Positions 10,850-24,394 of a DNA stretch of 64,000 bases are shown here, in pieces (the stretch's first letter is position 1; every line of letters starts with the position of its first letter). The translations under genes were made by a program, and so were the position numbers. The stretch comes from Stichopus chloronotus (taxonomy: Eukaryota > Echinodermata > Holothuroidea > Aspidochirotida > Stichopodidae), in NCBI GenBank assembly GCA_021234535.1, contig CM037829.1:30910962-30974961 (forward strand), read 5' to 3'. The notes under the pieces are model-generated. The model did no database searches. It was not told the DNA's origin and saw only the letters and a list, made by a program, of their open reading frames with translations.

Positions 10850-13800
10850 TGATCCATAGTTTGATATACAATCTTTGCAATGTTTGCATGGCAAGCACTA
10901 GCATGTAGGCAAATGCCAATGGGACCCACAAATCAACACAACATCAACGAAATGTAATTTGACAATCCGGCTTGACCTTTTGTGACAAGAGATGCATCAT
11001 CATTCCGATACCAGACAGCAGACACACTATCATTGGACAAAAGGGAGGGCAAGCGTAGAATCAATTTTAAAGAAATTGAGCATTGCGTGGACTTTTGATG
11101 CATGACTGCGAGGAAAGTAGTTGTATCAACTACTCAAAAGATAAAACCTTATCAATATGTTAAACTCTGAGAATTTCAAGACACGTGTTCCAACTTTGAC
11201 CTTCATAATCTTTATCCATGCTTTACTATATGACACCTACAGAAAATCAAACAGTGATCTTCCATTCACTATTTTGAAAGACATTACCATAGAAAAAACA
11301 TGAATACATATGAAATTAATAATATAATTTGAGATATGATACTTTGAGTGAGTCTAATAAAAGAACACAAGAAGAAATATGAATGTAACAACTCTCACAT
11401 TCTCTAGCATGAGTTCAATATATAAAATATAACAGCATTTCAAAATTTACACTACCCTGTAATTAAAAGAAAAAAAAAAAAACACTTTTTTATCGATGAG
11501 CACAAGCCATTCACATAGTCCTCACAGAATTTCCATAATGTGCTTTAATCATGTCTTGAGAAGACCTTTTCCATATGATAGAACATGGCGTGATAGCCGG
11601 ATATACCGTAATGGTGAGGGTAGGGTGCCTCTTGAGAAGGGATACACATACTGTACATGATATCATGTGAGGATTGGCTGAGCCACTTTACAAACAAAAC
11701 ACAATCGATGAAGTGAGTCGCTGACAATACGCAAAGAATTGTCAGATACAATATTTTGTGATTAGTATGCATTGATAAATGTTTCTCAAACAACAAGAAT
11801 GAGAAAGAACAAACTAATGTATCTTCTTCCCATATGATCAGACTTGGTCTGAAGAGCTTTCATTGTCAACTTTATCGTGAGAATTGATTTCATTTACTCA
11901 CTGAAGGGATGCTGTAAATTTTACCACTGGACTTGCAAACAAAAGTTTCACAGTTTGAGGAATTGTTTTTATACCAGACTTACTACACTTGATCCAACTT
12001 GAACTTCATTTGACCTTCACAGAAAACACAATGGACGAAACAACTCATCAAGGATTACTTACACACCCAACATGAAGTTCACACAATGTTATTTTTCAGA
12101 GGTATCTATCTGGGGAAAGTCACGGCACCACACATACACATTGTCACACTTATTCTTTTTTCCTTTTGTCTTCTTTGGCAAGGAATCAAAAATTTTGGGT
12201 TACATTAAGACAAAAACAATGAAAGAATACAAAATTAGCACAAGTTACTGTCAAATTAAACTTAGTTACAACAAAAACAGAACTATAGATACTGTACCAA
12301 AAGTGATACTGTTGCGAAACTGGTATTAAAGCAATATCAAGGATTTAGACACCCTGAGTTACTCATTTCCATAGCTACTGTTTTTTTCTCTTGTTAGGCA
12401 AAGTATGATTAAAGGTGATTGGTCATCTTATCAATGTCTTTTGTGACATCAGTCTCTGCTAAGTCTGCTTGATAACTCAATGTATAAACATCACTCGTTT
12501 ACGGTCACTCTCAGTGAGTAACGGCAGAACATCGCCAGCACGATTGTGTATTTACCGCTTTGCTATCGTATTAACAGCATTATTCCTTGTTTAAGCGTAT
12601 TTGCAAAGAGCGGTAAAATTTGAAGAGAGGCATCAAGAAGTGATTGATGTCACATATCAGACTTAAAAAAGACGACCAATCACTGTTAAATGTCTCCAAA
12701 AGTCTTTCAGACAACAAATTCCTTTTTTATTTAAGGAAAAGTTCGACTACCTGTACAACTTTCCTGATAGTCTCGGAAAATGGTCACCGAACTTTTCACA
12801 GAGCAAGTACATACTGTATGGGCAATCATACTTGACCCAACAGAGAAGCGGATTTTGTCACTTTTAACCTTCAAGAAGATTATCAATAATTGGTGTTCAT
12901 GCATACTTGGGGAGAATCCTCCACTCCTTCTGGCACGTTTCAGTCAAGTGACCATACATTATCCTATGACAGATGTACAAATGAAACACGGTCAACTAAA
13001 GAGTAAAATCACTGGCGGATGAATACACAAAACATAAATCGACAGTATTTTGTCGCCAGCTATCTAAGTAAAGTGTCTTTAATCAAAATCTTGTTGTCTA
13101 TGTATGAGCAAGGCTTATCAACTTTGGACCTGTGCATTAGCATTAGGATAATAAGCCGGGGAGCGGAAGGTTTAACACTATCACTGTGCCATCGTGCATC
13201 ACTTGTATTAACCCTGATTGTGCATTATCCTACTGTAGATGCATGGCCCAGTGTTGATTAACCTTTCATTGCCATGGATCTGTCACACAGTGCCTGATTA
13301 TTGTAATGAGGTACTGTACTCTCCTGACGAACAAATGAAAGCCAAGAGGCTTAGAGATTCCTTGCCTTTATCATACTTGAATGTCCAAATGCCCTCTTAA
13401 GATACTGCACTGGGAAATAAACTGTTCTACTTCTAGTGCAAAAGTTTGAAATTGAAATTTCACAGAACTTTTCCTAAAATACCCCTCCAGGTTTGAAACT
13501 GATTACCAAGAAATCTGCAGCCAGCAAATGATGTATTACACAAAGTTATATCTTTGAAGTCAGTCCATTACAGGTGCCACTAACTCTTTACCTGGCTGAA
13601 AATACACAAAATATAACTGCCATCTGATCCTTCTCACAAGTCAAAAAGTCTCTCAAAGGAAATCCAAAATGACATGACAAATCACTTCTCTCTAAATGTG
13701 CTGACATATTCCAAAGTGTCTGTCGTTGGATAAAGATCTCTCTGGGATTGATAAAACCTGCCTCAGTGACCTTAGAGGTCTATGGTCACTTATCAGCTAG

Positions 13801-14270
13801 AAAAATTCATTCTGTGTATGGGAGGGATTGTATCTTAGTAAAGGGCAATCAAAAACCAGTTATTTGTCTTTGGGAATTTTGTGCTGGTAACTACCAAAAT
13901 AGTTTAGTAAATTGTAAAAGATTTATAATAAAAGGATGACAAAGGTATGTACTGCTTTCTGTTGTGCACTGCATTAAAAGTCACAGACTTCAAATTTATT
14001 AGACCCACAATACTAACTGGATTTTATAAAACATAGCAGGTATTGCTAGTCTTTGCCAGCTGGTTACACCAAATACTTGTAAACCCACTAGTAGTAGAGA
14101 AGAGTAAAAGTACCTGACATTTTGCACCTTCTAGAGACCCAAATAACCTTCAATTTACAACAAAATCAAACCCCAAAAAGGTAAAGCACTGCACCTTAAC
14201 CCCACCTGCAAAGTAAAACCCCACCATCCAAGTTTACTATGCAACATGTGGTTCCTGAGATACTGCAAAG
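10850..14270. other. Non-coding stretch, no gene seen
   Basis: No open frame above about 85 codons and none with recognisable features. Low-complexity A tracts occur around 11468-11482. Probably intergenic. Confidence 0.4.
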
Positions 14271-14430
14271 ATTGATGGTCAATATTCTGCCTACTGGTGA
14301 CCTCAGATGACCTTTGACCTGCACCAAAAACAATCCCAACCGAGACTTTCATATGTAAAACCAAAATCACCATCGCAAAGATTCCATGCCTGTCTTCAGC
14401 AAGGAATCAAAAAGGAAATTGTCTATGAAT
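14271..14430 (+). repeat. Dispersed repeat copy with three nuclear-receptor half-sites
   Basis: Contains TGACCT at 14298-14303, then TGACCTTTGACCT at 14308-14320. On the minus strand this reads as a perfect DR1 (AGGTCA A AGGTCA) with a third half-site four bases away (DR4 spacing). It ends in 'caccaaaaacaat', as in the 24640-25860 array. The adjacent 'ccatcgcaaagattcc...cagcaaggaatcaaaaa' (around 14370-14415) recurs at about 47190-47235. Confidence 0.65.
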
Positions 14431-16486
14431 AAACTAGATTCTATATTGGCCAATTGGGTGACATGTCACACATATAGAAAGCATGATAAAGTACAGTAAT
14501 TTGGTCTCATGACAAAAATCCAAATTCTTGTCAAGGCAGTGAGTTAAGTCTATTAACATGTAAACAATGAATACAGTTCAACTGACAAGTCATACGGTGG
14601 GTCACAATTTTTAGGTGGGTCATTATTTTCGATTATTTGATTTTTGTCAAGTGGCAGTGTTATATCTTACTGCACACGGGTATCTCTATAGACATACAAC
14701 AATGTTAAATCCATGTTGAGAAGTAAATAAAATGGCTTAACATAAATATTCTCAAATACAGAGAAGTCAATTCACAGCAGCTTACATTAAAAAAAAGTAC
14801 AATTTTTGTTGAGATACAGAGCCTAGTGGTATTAAAGATAAAGTATCAAATTTTGATAAATCTTACCAAGACGTACTGAGCTACTCTTATGCAGTTTCAG
14901 TGTATGTTCCATGTCACCTTAAGGCCAGCTAAATTTTCATTTTAAACAACGATAACATGATAAATTTCCGTTGTGACCCACACACACTGCCCTGCAGAAG
15001 GATCCCGTACAAATCAAGTACTGTAGGTTGACAGAACTTTTTCATTTCGAAAGATATTTTGCTACCAGCGATTGCAAGGCTAAAAATTTATCAAATATAC
15101 TACTGTTTAACATTATATGGCAGGAATACTGTATGACATATAAATGGGAACAAAGGTAAATGTATTGACTATATATTGCAGTTATGACTTCATCATTCAT
15201 ATGTGTCTTCAAGTCGACACAAGCTCAATTTCATGAGACGGATGTTAAGTAAATATATATACAGTAAATTCTATGTAGGAATGAAGAAGAAAAAAAAAGC
15301 CCCTTGCATAAAAGCTTTCATGTCCAGTAGCCTCCTGTCAATTCTGTATTGGGACATCCTGGGGAACTACCAAGTATCAATGTATCTGCATATTGAATAG
15401 CTTGAGAGTTACTTTCACCTCAAGTCCGGCACATGAAATTCACAATTCCACATACGGGTGACATTTGTGAGGGATGAGAACAGATATTTGTGAATCACGA
15501 ATAAACTTGTTGTGAAACACGTTAGCCGGCTCTGTAACAGACCAGGGCAAATTGGATTAAATACTAACAGAGCACTGTAGATGAACCTGTCAGTAATTTA
15601 CCCAGCATCGCATCTCATTTTGCTACACAAAATGAATACATTGCTACACAAATTGAATATTGTGTAGCAGTTTTTGTACATACAACAGTAGTATTTTCTC
15701 TGATTTTGCCAAACAATTGCGAAGAAACCCAATAACTGCTACCCATATTTTTTACACAAAATTATTCCCTGTAAATATAATACAAAAAATCCTCCCATAA
15801 TGTGCATATTAAAAATGATGTGATAGATGATTGTGATGTAGCAGCGTCAGGGGATGATATATTTAAAATAGTCTTCCTTTATTGCACTACAGGGGCTCAT
15901 TGAGCTGGTTCACAGGGGTTATCACATTCATGATATTTTGTCACACCTGTGGAGTACTACCACTACTCATGAATATTCATGATAAAAGGACAAACAAAGA
16001 GATTTGAAAATCTGATACACAACTATTACAACAAATATCAGCCTGGCTAATTGAGGTCAAAGTCACTTAATGCAAATTTGTGAAAAGACACTGTCTACCA
16101 TAAGGCATTTAATAACCATTTATAGGCAACCTCTGTTCATAAAAATAGTCCTACAATTTCTCACATTTTCAAAACCTGTGGGAATAGATATACATGCATG
16201 ACTAAAAAGGTTAATTGGAAGTTTCAGCATACGAGGGCGTCCTACATCAACTGAATGGGCCCCCTTCAATTTGTAAAAACAATCTGTAATAGACACAACG
16301 TCCAATTAACTGTAGAAGTTCATACTCACATATATACAGCTAATGAGGTCATTGCTGGTCCCACAATGATGTATATATGCAATATGTGGTATACGACATC
16401 CTTTTGCACTGTTCAGCATGTACATAGTACATGAGTCACACAAGTTATATTTCCTGCACTGAATGATACATATTCAGGGTTTTTCC
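14431..16486. other. Non-coding; 3' flank of the PPxY membrane-protein gene
   Basis: No supported exon. The last few hundred bases are likely 3' UTR of the minus-strand gene ending at 16487, but no clear polyadenylation signal was fixed. Confidence 0.4.
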
Positions 16487-18028
16487 TCACCGGACTCCAT
16501 TTTCACTGAGACTGTACTGTGGTGGTGGTTCCTCTGGGTAAGGGCCGGGCTGTTGCGGTTGTTGTCGTAGCTGGCTTTGTTCTGGTTGTTGCAACTCCTG
16601 CTGCCCAAAGTTGTGTTGTTGCTGATCTTGTGGCTGCGTATACCTTTCCTCAACTCTCGGATGACCGTAAAGCCTTATGACTTCATCATACGATGGCGGA
16701 GGCTGACTTGAACATGCAGGCGAGTAACTCGGTACAGCCGAGAGGCTAAAACAAGAGAGGAAAACAGTTGTTTACACCAAATTACTATGATTTAATAGCT
16801 GCACTGTAGAAAATCCTACTTGCAACAAATGCACCAAAGAGAAATACAATTTTGTGACACAAATATTCCTACCAAGAATCAGAATGCAACCAGAAAGCCC
16901 AAGAGCATTGTGGTTTTATTGATTCAGTTATGAGTTTTGGTTATTCTCTTCAGAGTGAAAACATAGTTGGAAACTACATATATATGTCACCAATGGACTG
17001 TTTGCAAACTAGGGGTTTTAATACTAATGTATTTGGAAATTGCCATGAAAACCATAAAGAAACTTCACTTTTTAATGTTCAATGTAGAGATCAATGTATT
17101 CACTTAATACAATTTGATCAACGACTAGCAAGGTTGGTCAAAACATCCATCAAGGTTCGTCGAAACAGCCAAAATATCTTAGTGGGTGAATGAGTTGAAG
17201 AGACAGTTGGTCAAATCATACTGCTTCTCAACAATCCACTGATGAGACGCCCAACAGGAATGTCACTGTAGAAGTTTGAAGCAGGGAGGGGCCCGGATCA
17301 CACAGGGGAAAAGACTTGACAGATTAACGCTCATTAACGTTGTCACACCAACCATGTTGTGATGTAAATCTTGGCACTCACAGTACCAATGAACTACTGG
17401 AACCGTCAGAATTAATAGCCATGGAGTAATCTTTATGGAATTCTCATGCTGTAACTGTATTAATGAAACTTATTGTTATTGTAAAAATCTTGAAGTTATT
17501 CTTGCTAAACACTCACCCCATCCCAGTGCCACTGAAACCTTCAGGATTGACACATGAACCCCCAGGAATCACCAGATTTTCATTGTTCCTGCTCCCTCCA
17601 ACAATCTCATGATGTGCTTGACTGGCATTTCCTTGGCCTGTGGACTGTTGCTCTGTCCCTCTCACGGACAGCCTCTCAAACTGCACTGCGTTCTGCTGGA
17701 GAACGTCTTTCTGGGCCTGCCATTTCGAAAACTTCCTCCAGCAGATTTTGAGTCCCAATGGGAGAAGCAGAAAAAAGAACATGAGGAGAGTGAAAAAAAA
17801 GTTTCCTCTAGTGCCACAAACATACATTGCGAGGATCACACCCGCGTAGTAGCCGCCGAGTAAAAGGAGGCAGAGACAGCAATCTCTCTTGGTTTCAAAC
17901 ACATTACATTCTTGCTCTAATTGCTGCTGCTGTTGCTGGGAGATTGTAGTGTTCTGTTGTTGATTTAAGACAACTTGATTGGTAGGTGGATTGGTTGGTT
18001 GACTGTCATCCATTTTGTAGTGTGACAT
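16487..18028 (-). CDS. Two-pass membrane protein with two PPxY motifs (two coding exons)
   Basis: Exon 1 is 17517-18028, with donor GG|GTGAGT in phase 2. Exon 2 is 16487-16745, with acceptor TTGTTTTAG and ending in TGA. Joined, it gives 256 residues from the ATG at 18028, or 251 from the ATG at 18013, which has the better context (AAAATGG). Residues 1-45 are Gln/Asn/Pro-rich with a poly-Gln run. Two hydrophobic segments (about 51-72 and 76-97) form a tight hairpin. A basic stretch (CWRKFSKW) and a Gln/Asn-rich linker follow. The tail holds PPPSYDEV (PPxY at 187-190) and PPPQY (PPxY at 245-248). PPxY motifs bind WW domains, notably of NEDD4-family ubiquitin ligases, so an adaptor or trafficking role at Golgi or endosome membranes is inferred. 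It resembles NDFIP or commissureless in logic, not visibly in sequence. No family is assigned. The 771-bp intron (16746-17516) shows nothing else. Confidence 0.8.
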
Positions 18029-18049
18029 ATTCAACTTATTTGGCACTAG

Positions 18050-18974
18050 GTTTAAGTCATCCTTCTGGCTCGTTCGGCGTCCACGGACATCTTTGCAATC
18101 ATTGTGAAGTTGTCACCCAGACAATGTGAATGACCTGCAATCCATTATAAGAAGTGCCTGACAAAAGAGAATAAAAGTGAAGTCAAATGAAAATGTGATT
18201 AAGCCAAATGACTAAGTTACTCCCTACAGAGACTCACAGCCCCAGAGTTCCAATTCTCTCAACCACTTAGTTCTAATCCTTCCCAGAGCCTGTCTAGAAC
18301 CCGTTCACAAACAATGGGCCCTGTGTACAGTATTTAGACCACAAACGAGGTGTGTATCCCTCATGCACCAGTTCTGACTATATTCGTACAGTACTTATCA
18401 ATGTCTGCGAACTATTCATTGGATTGCAACTCAATCTGCGCACAGAGTGTATGCTATTTAAATTCATGTATGCCAACATAAACAATTACACTCCACAACA
18501 CTTGATACTTCGTTTCGTTAAGATAAAAATGTTCATGCTCTTTTGAACCATGCAATCATCAAACGTGAGATATTCTCATCACAACAGAGGCCTTGGATCT
18601 TCGATGAGACAAACCTGTCATTGTTTGCAGGTGTTATGGATGTAGGTCAAAAAGTAGTACATACCAACACCTTCTTGAAAGGTTACTGTGCATGCTGTGT
18701 TATATGAGCTACTCTGCATCTTTCAAATTTGCTGTGAGTCAAAAAACAGAACCATTTGAGGATTTGGACTTTCCCCATATGCAAAAATGTACACTGGGCC
18801 TGGGGTAATGTGTGATTGTCTTCTAAGAAGGCCCACAAACTGCAACAACCAGAAAGTCAAATCGCTTGACAGGTATTGCAGTGATTCCTTGCCAATATTT
18901 ACAAACAAGCTTAAAGCTGGAAACATTTGAGTGTGGGATGCAACAACCAATAGTGACTATTTAACATAAACATG
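18050..18974. other. 5' side of the PPxY gene; otherwise no gene
   Basis: On the minus strand a pyrimidine-rich run ending in CAG at about 18160 could be the acceptor of a 5'-UTR exon leading to the start at 18028 or 18013. A short upstream open frame (about 17 codons, ending just before 18050) lies in that putative leader. The rest shows no gene. Confidence 0.35.
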
Positions 18975-19065
18975 CGTTGCAGGCTGGATGTTAGAGAATA
19001 CTTCCTCTTGCAGAGAGTTGTGGATGAATGGAATGCTCTGCCAGAGTCTGTGGTGACGTCTAAGT
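18975..19065 (+). mobile_element. Relic of a non-LTR retrotransposon reverse-transcriptase C-terminus
   Basis: The plus strand translates to a peptide including REYFLLQRVVDEWNALPESVV. This is the hallmark end of CR1/jockey-type reverse transcriptases (R-x-x-F-F-x-x-R-V-V-x-x-W-N-x-L-P). Only about 30 codons survive. The better-preserved copy at 45230-45803 has the same motif. Confidence 0.75.
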
Positions 19066-19069
19066 GTCA

Positions 19070-19755
19070 ATTGCTCGTATGTTGATCAATTGCGAATGAG
19101 CCTCCACCCCCGTTCCATGGTGCAAAACATTTATGGCTACTGTATTCGGCAGCTGCACCACGACAGAGATCATAGACTATTAGAGAAGGCCTGTATTACA
19201 CTACAGTAGCTCAGGCCTAGCTTTTTATAGCCTACTGGCCTACCCCCTCCAATGTAGACAGTAGAGTTAGGCTACTGTAGGCCTACTGTAGGCCGGCTAC
19301 AGTAGGTACCAACAGGCTAGCTTAACTAACTTTGTATCGTTTAGGCAGCCAGTAACTTGAGAAACGTCGTACCTACCTAACGACAACTGAGGTTCGCTTT
19401 CCGACTCATACTAGTCTTGTTAAATTGACAAACTGAAGTGAAAGAGTTTGAGTTATTAATTCGGTTTGCGTTGCAGACTGCGTTCGGGATGCAGCCAAAG
19501 TTCGCAACCATTTGCGAAGTATACTGTAACAAAGGTCATAATCCTTCGAATTCTTTAATACGCATCCTATTATTTATATTGAGACTTTTTGTGTGCATTA
19601 CATCATTACCATGCATGGGCAATTCTTGAGACAGGAAGTTCGTACTTACTACGCCAACCTACTGTACTATAACTTAGTATTGGTAAGATAATTCCCAAAT
19701 ATCCTACATAAAGCTTTAGTATAATAATACTGGGCATTAGTTGTGGTACTATATG
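19070..19755. other. Non-coding, with a short perfect hairpin at 19282-19306
   Basis: Rich in 'taggcctactg' phrases. At 19282-19306 CCTACTGTAG and CTACAGTAGG form perfect 10-bp arms around a 5-base GC loop. No gene is supported. Confidence 0.5.
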
Positions 19756-19759
19756 GCAA

Positions 19760-20355
19760 GTCAAGCTATTCAGATCTTGATAATATCACTAATTATTTGA
19801 TGTTATCACCACTTATTGAATCATTTGTCATTAATATATCACAATTTGTTTAATGACATAAACTAACAAACTTTGATTTGCTTATATCACTGATCATTCA
19901 CTTGATGATTTCAACACATTATTTTGTTGATATCATAGATAGAATTGTTCGGTCCGTCAATTGGTGGTATATCGTCAGATAATTGCATATCATTAAATCG
20001 ATTAGTGATATCAAAATACTTGATGATATCATCAAATGTGGTGTCATCATGCATAGACCTCAGTGGTGGGATCCCACTCTTTTTGAACTGGAGGACATAT
20101 ATCACAAAATGCCCCCCCCCCCCTTGGTGGTGGTTGACTGATATCACCATTTATTTAATCATTTGTTTTTATGATCATTCTTCATTTGATGGTATGGAGA
20201 AACAAGTTGATACGCACTGACTAATTGATTGGATAATTTCAACAAATTATGTAGTTGTTGAAATAATCGATTGAACTGTATAAAGTCAATTGGTGAAATG
20301 CTTTAATGATATCATCAAATGATTGGTGATCTGATCAAATGTGATATCATCACGC
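19760..20355. repeat. Degenerate palindrome-rich array of TGATATCA-like units
   Basis: Around 600 bp in which phrases like 'ttgatgatatcatcaaat', 'gatatcac' and 'aatcatttg' recur at roughly 20-30 base spacing in both orientations. Many are self-complementary around GATATC. The array is interrupted at about 20045-20140 by unrelated sequence with 12 C at 20112-20123. It could be an old satellite or the inside of a DNA transposon. No coding potential. Confidence 0.6.
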
Positions 20356-20359
20356 GCGC

Positions 20360-22735
20360 CGCCCGGCGATGATCTTGGGATCGAGTTTCTTCCGTCAGCT
20401 GGGGGGACATGTCCCTCCTTTCACCCCTTCTTTTGTTCATTTTGATCTAAGAAACAGTTTCATTTTTTGTATTTATTCCCATCAAGTGTTGCAGAGATCC
20501 AAACCATGACGTTTCAAGCTATGCGAAGCATTTGGATTTTGTGTGAAACGCCCAAAAGTGAAACTATATCTTTGAACACCGCAAAGGCGTCAATGGCCTA
20601 GGCCTACGAGTTGAGACGTGTGAGTGTGGCGTGGGGGTGGGGTGGGGGGTGGGAAGACATGACTAACTGTCAGGTTTGAATGATCAGATCTGCCCCGGTA
20701 GGAGGTTATGAACTGTACTAGTTTTGATGGCAAGTTGGGGCACATTGGACAGCTAGGGACCTCCCGATAATTTCCCCGGGGGTATGGCCTGTAAGTAACG
20801 TAGTAGGGTCTACGCCCATTACTACGTGACCAGCCTAGGAGAGATCTCGAAACTCTGAGGTATTGGCAGACTTGTGGGCTTTGAAATGAAGCATTTCTGT
20901 ATCTTTGAATGGTATTGAAAGTGCAAAACTGGTCAGATATTTCACCATTTTTAAAAATATGTTTGAGAATTATGGTCAAACTGATGATTTACAAGTGAGC
21001 TGGGACTGTCTTGTGACTTGATATATATTGTTTTTCAATATTGACATGTATATATAAAAGCAGTATCAGACACGTGTCAATCCATGATTATTGACCCGAA
21101 GGGGGGGGGGGCAGAACTTGCCTGAGAGTATACGCGGCAGACTAAGCGGAGCGCCATCATCCGTTGGCGCGGAGCCGACCAAGAAAATGTTATGACTTCA
21201 TAAACCTACCAGAAAGGTGGAAATGGCATTTCTCGGTGGTCCTGTGGACTGCCGGCATTTACCCATGCCAGCCTAAAATAAGGATCTCATGCTTACAGTT
21301 TGAACTGCCTCTTTTCCCCATGTTTGTTTTGTCTGTTGAACTCAAGTATGAGACTTAGTGCGCGAAGCACGCTGAAAATTATACCAGCTCATAGTTGAAC
21401 CATCTTGCGGTCTTATTTCGAAAATGTTGAGTTTGTATTTTGAAAGTTTGGGGGTCAAGTCATCATGTATGTTATCTTTTACCGTTTTTGAGATATGACT
21501 TTTCAAAGTCTGAGGAAAAGGCAAAACAGATGACCTGGAGTGTTAATTGCACATCGTCAGTATTTCTTTTGTTAAGCCTTTACACTTTGCCTTTTAATTA
21601 CTAAGTTTAACATTGGCAAGTGATATCGATATTTTTGAACCAGAAAATACATACTTCCAAAATAAAACCCTCCGGGTAGCCTATATAAAATTTTCAAATG
21701 TCCTTGAAATGAGGTTGCATAAACAAAGGATTAACATAATACATATCATAGGGTTTTCTTGAGGTCAGAAATTTGCATATTAGGTCAACGTTTATTCATG
21801 ATACGGCTGCGAGACGCTAATTTGCCTATACATTGGCCAATCTTTGATGGATTTTGATGGACCTTTGTGGCTATTTTCAATGCTGAATGCGTCCACAACT
21901 CCAAAATGTCGTTTTTATGTCACACGACCTTAGATCATCATCAGAAACACCGGGATGCAAGGATCAGAAGTAGGCCACATCCCCCCCCCCCCCCTTCATC
22001 CGATACAAAGATAAAAATGAAGCAAGAGTGAAGAAGAATGAAGAAAAATGAAGACAATGCAGTCCCCAATACTTTGAGATTGCCGATGTGGCAAGAATTA
22101 GTTGACTCGGGGACAATTTTCCAGGTGAAATCCTGTCCCAGTTGAGGAATGCTCGTGCTACAAACACTGTCTGTGACCTTTTGTCTCACAGTAAATTGTG
22201 TCCTGTACTTAGAAGATTGCCTGGCGTTCCACCCTCGGTGTTATAGGCCATGAGTGCCTCCTAAAAATCAATCATTAGGATTCCACTGTTTGATGGGTCA
22301 ATGAAAATGCAGATTAAAAACTGAGTCAGCGTTATGTCATCAGCTTACATAAACATGGATTATACTTTTCGTCAATACAAATTGCTTCAAAATGTACATT
22401 TGGGCAACATAATTCGATTTTTCTACAAGTGGAACATTTTACCCGACAAGTATGACCAACAAATTAAAATTCATGATATATAGTGCTAACTTAGGCCTTC
22501 TATCATAGGCTTAGCGGAACTGTGTGTGTGTGTGGGGGGGGGGGGGGAGTCGTCCGAACCTCATGAACCCCCTTCTGGGTACGGTCCTGAAATGTGAAAA
22601 AAGTAAAATGAAACTCTCAATTCGCTCTCTTTTTATTCACTGGTAAAACAAGCTAGAACAGCGATGGTGCAGAAACTGAACACCTGAAGGTACCATTTAC
22701 ATATCGTTATGTGAAATCATAGGAACGATTGACGG
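20360..22735. other. Non-coding, repeat-like stretch without a gene
   Basis: Contains GC-richer islands ('ggcgcggagccgacc' near 21165, 'gcgcgaagcacgc' near 21360) next to G or C homopolymers at 21101-21111, 21981-21994 and 22534-22547, which look like transposon edges. No inverted-repeat pair or target duplication could be closed. Short open frames are not supported. Confidence 0.4.
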
Positions 22736-23394
22736 ATTATCATTATATTAAATCATCAACATTTTACAAGAGAATCTGTAGGACTGAACACTTTGTAGGA
22801 TTTTGTAAACTATAGAGCAACAACAGTAACAGAAGTTAGATACGTAATGCTTTGGATGGGTACTACCAAGTGGGCTATAACAATGAGGAAAAACTTACAT
22901 CACTGTTCAAGTTTCACATCCGATAATTTGAAAACTGTCGTCTGCGTGTGTATGTGTCTGGTTACAAATTTTCCAAAGCCAATTTTCCAATTTTAAGCCA
23001 TGAAATTACTCGCTCACTGGTATTCATGGTGAAACATGTGAGCCCTTTTAGTTTTACCATTGACTGTCACAATAGAAGCCTTATGTAACAGAATCTTGAC
23101 AAAAAATCGACAGGTTTGGGAAAACTAACTGAATTTCATGAAACAACTTAACTGAAGAGCCCCTTCAATATCTCCATGCGCCAACATGTACCTCAGACAC
23201 TGTTGTGTTTTAGTAGAAAACAATCTGACCCATTGCCCCATTGTTTAATTAGTTTTCATGTTCGATAGGGATATTTGAGGGGTTGTTTGACATTTTAAAT
23301 GGCCAATTTAAAAGGAGAAATATGTTTGCAGAATTGTGTAAAATAAACCATACTTCAAGCATAGAGCTATAAACTACACATTTATAAACACCCC
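22736..23394. other. Non-coding, diverged repeats
   Basis: Contains 'tgaatttcatgaaacaactt' (around 23133), found again near 62258, and 'atcatcaacattttacaag' (around 22753), similar to the starts of the next two repeat copies. No gene. Confidence 0.4.
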
Positions 23395-23640
23395 AAGATA
23401 ACTAACAGATATCTTTTTGATAAACCACCAACATCGTACAAGGGAATTGGCTTTTTACAGAATTTCATGAAATGGGCAAAAGGGTCCACATGGGACATTG
23501 GACCAAAACTTTTTGAACACTTCAAATGACCCAACATCTATAAGGAACATTGTTTCTAAGTTGAAGGCAAATCCACGAAAGCATGCATGTGCGAAAATCA
23601 GCCATTTCCAACAGAATTTCATGAAACGGGCCATATAAAG
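23395..23640 (+). repeat. Second dispersed repeat family, copy 1
   Basis: Shares with 24395-24600 the ordered phrases 'catcgtacaagggaatt', 'cagaatttcatgaaatgg', 'gtccacatgggacattggaccaaaactttttgaacac', 'acccaacatctataagg' and 'cattgt'. The last 60 bases restart the pattern ('cagaatttcatgaaacgg'), suggesting a tandem arrangement. Confidence 0.65.
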
Positions 23641-24394
23641 AATTGGACTGAGATCAACACCCTAACGGTACCACTAACGTATAACAAAGTACCATTGTGG
23701 CAGTTTAGAAGGAGATGCGTCAGAAACTCCTACGATACATCAAAAACTTCTTCCTTTGGACCGAAATATAGTTGCCGCCAAGGTCATCTCTTTTGTTCAC
23801 CGCTTGCACATTCAATGGACTTTAAATGTTCTATATAGGAACTTAACAGAGAAGCGTCACGTCGTCTGCTAGGGTGTAAATAACCGACCAGAAAAAAAAA
23901 AATGTTCCACGGATATATAACATTGGCAGTCACTACTCTTGAAAAGTTGTTTTCAAATTTCGTCGCCCTCAGTCGCCTATCACATTTTCAGAAAACCAAT
24001 TTGATTTTGTGTAATTTGTCGAACATGGGTGGTTACACCATATGTAACTTGGTAACAATTTTGGGAAATTGCTAGAAATACTTCAGTCAATATGATAGAT
24101 TTACTAGCGTTTTAATCATTTGCATAAATTAAAATTATCTATGTTTTATTCGTGTTCACTGCATGGGCCCGCCTTGATCCCGAAGAGAGAATCAGTCGTC
24201 CTTTTCCTATAGGGTACAAGCATATATGAATGCCAGATCAATAAGACACACCACACAAAAGTAAATCGGGCGCTCCAATCCGTACTTTTCCCTCCATGAA
24301 TTTAAACTTTCTGAAATCACAACAGAGAAAACAAATCGAATATGATTAGCATAAATTAAGCCGTTCGGATGTACCTCCTTCTGAATTCCACCTC

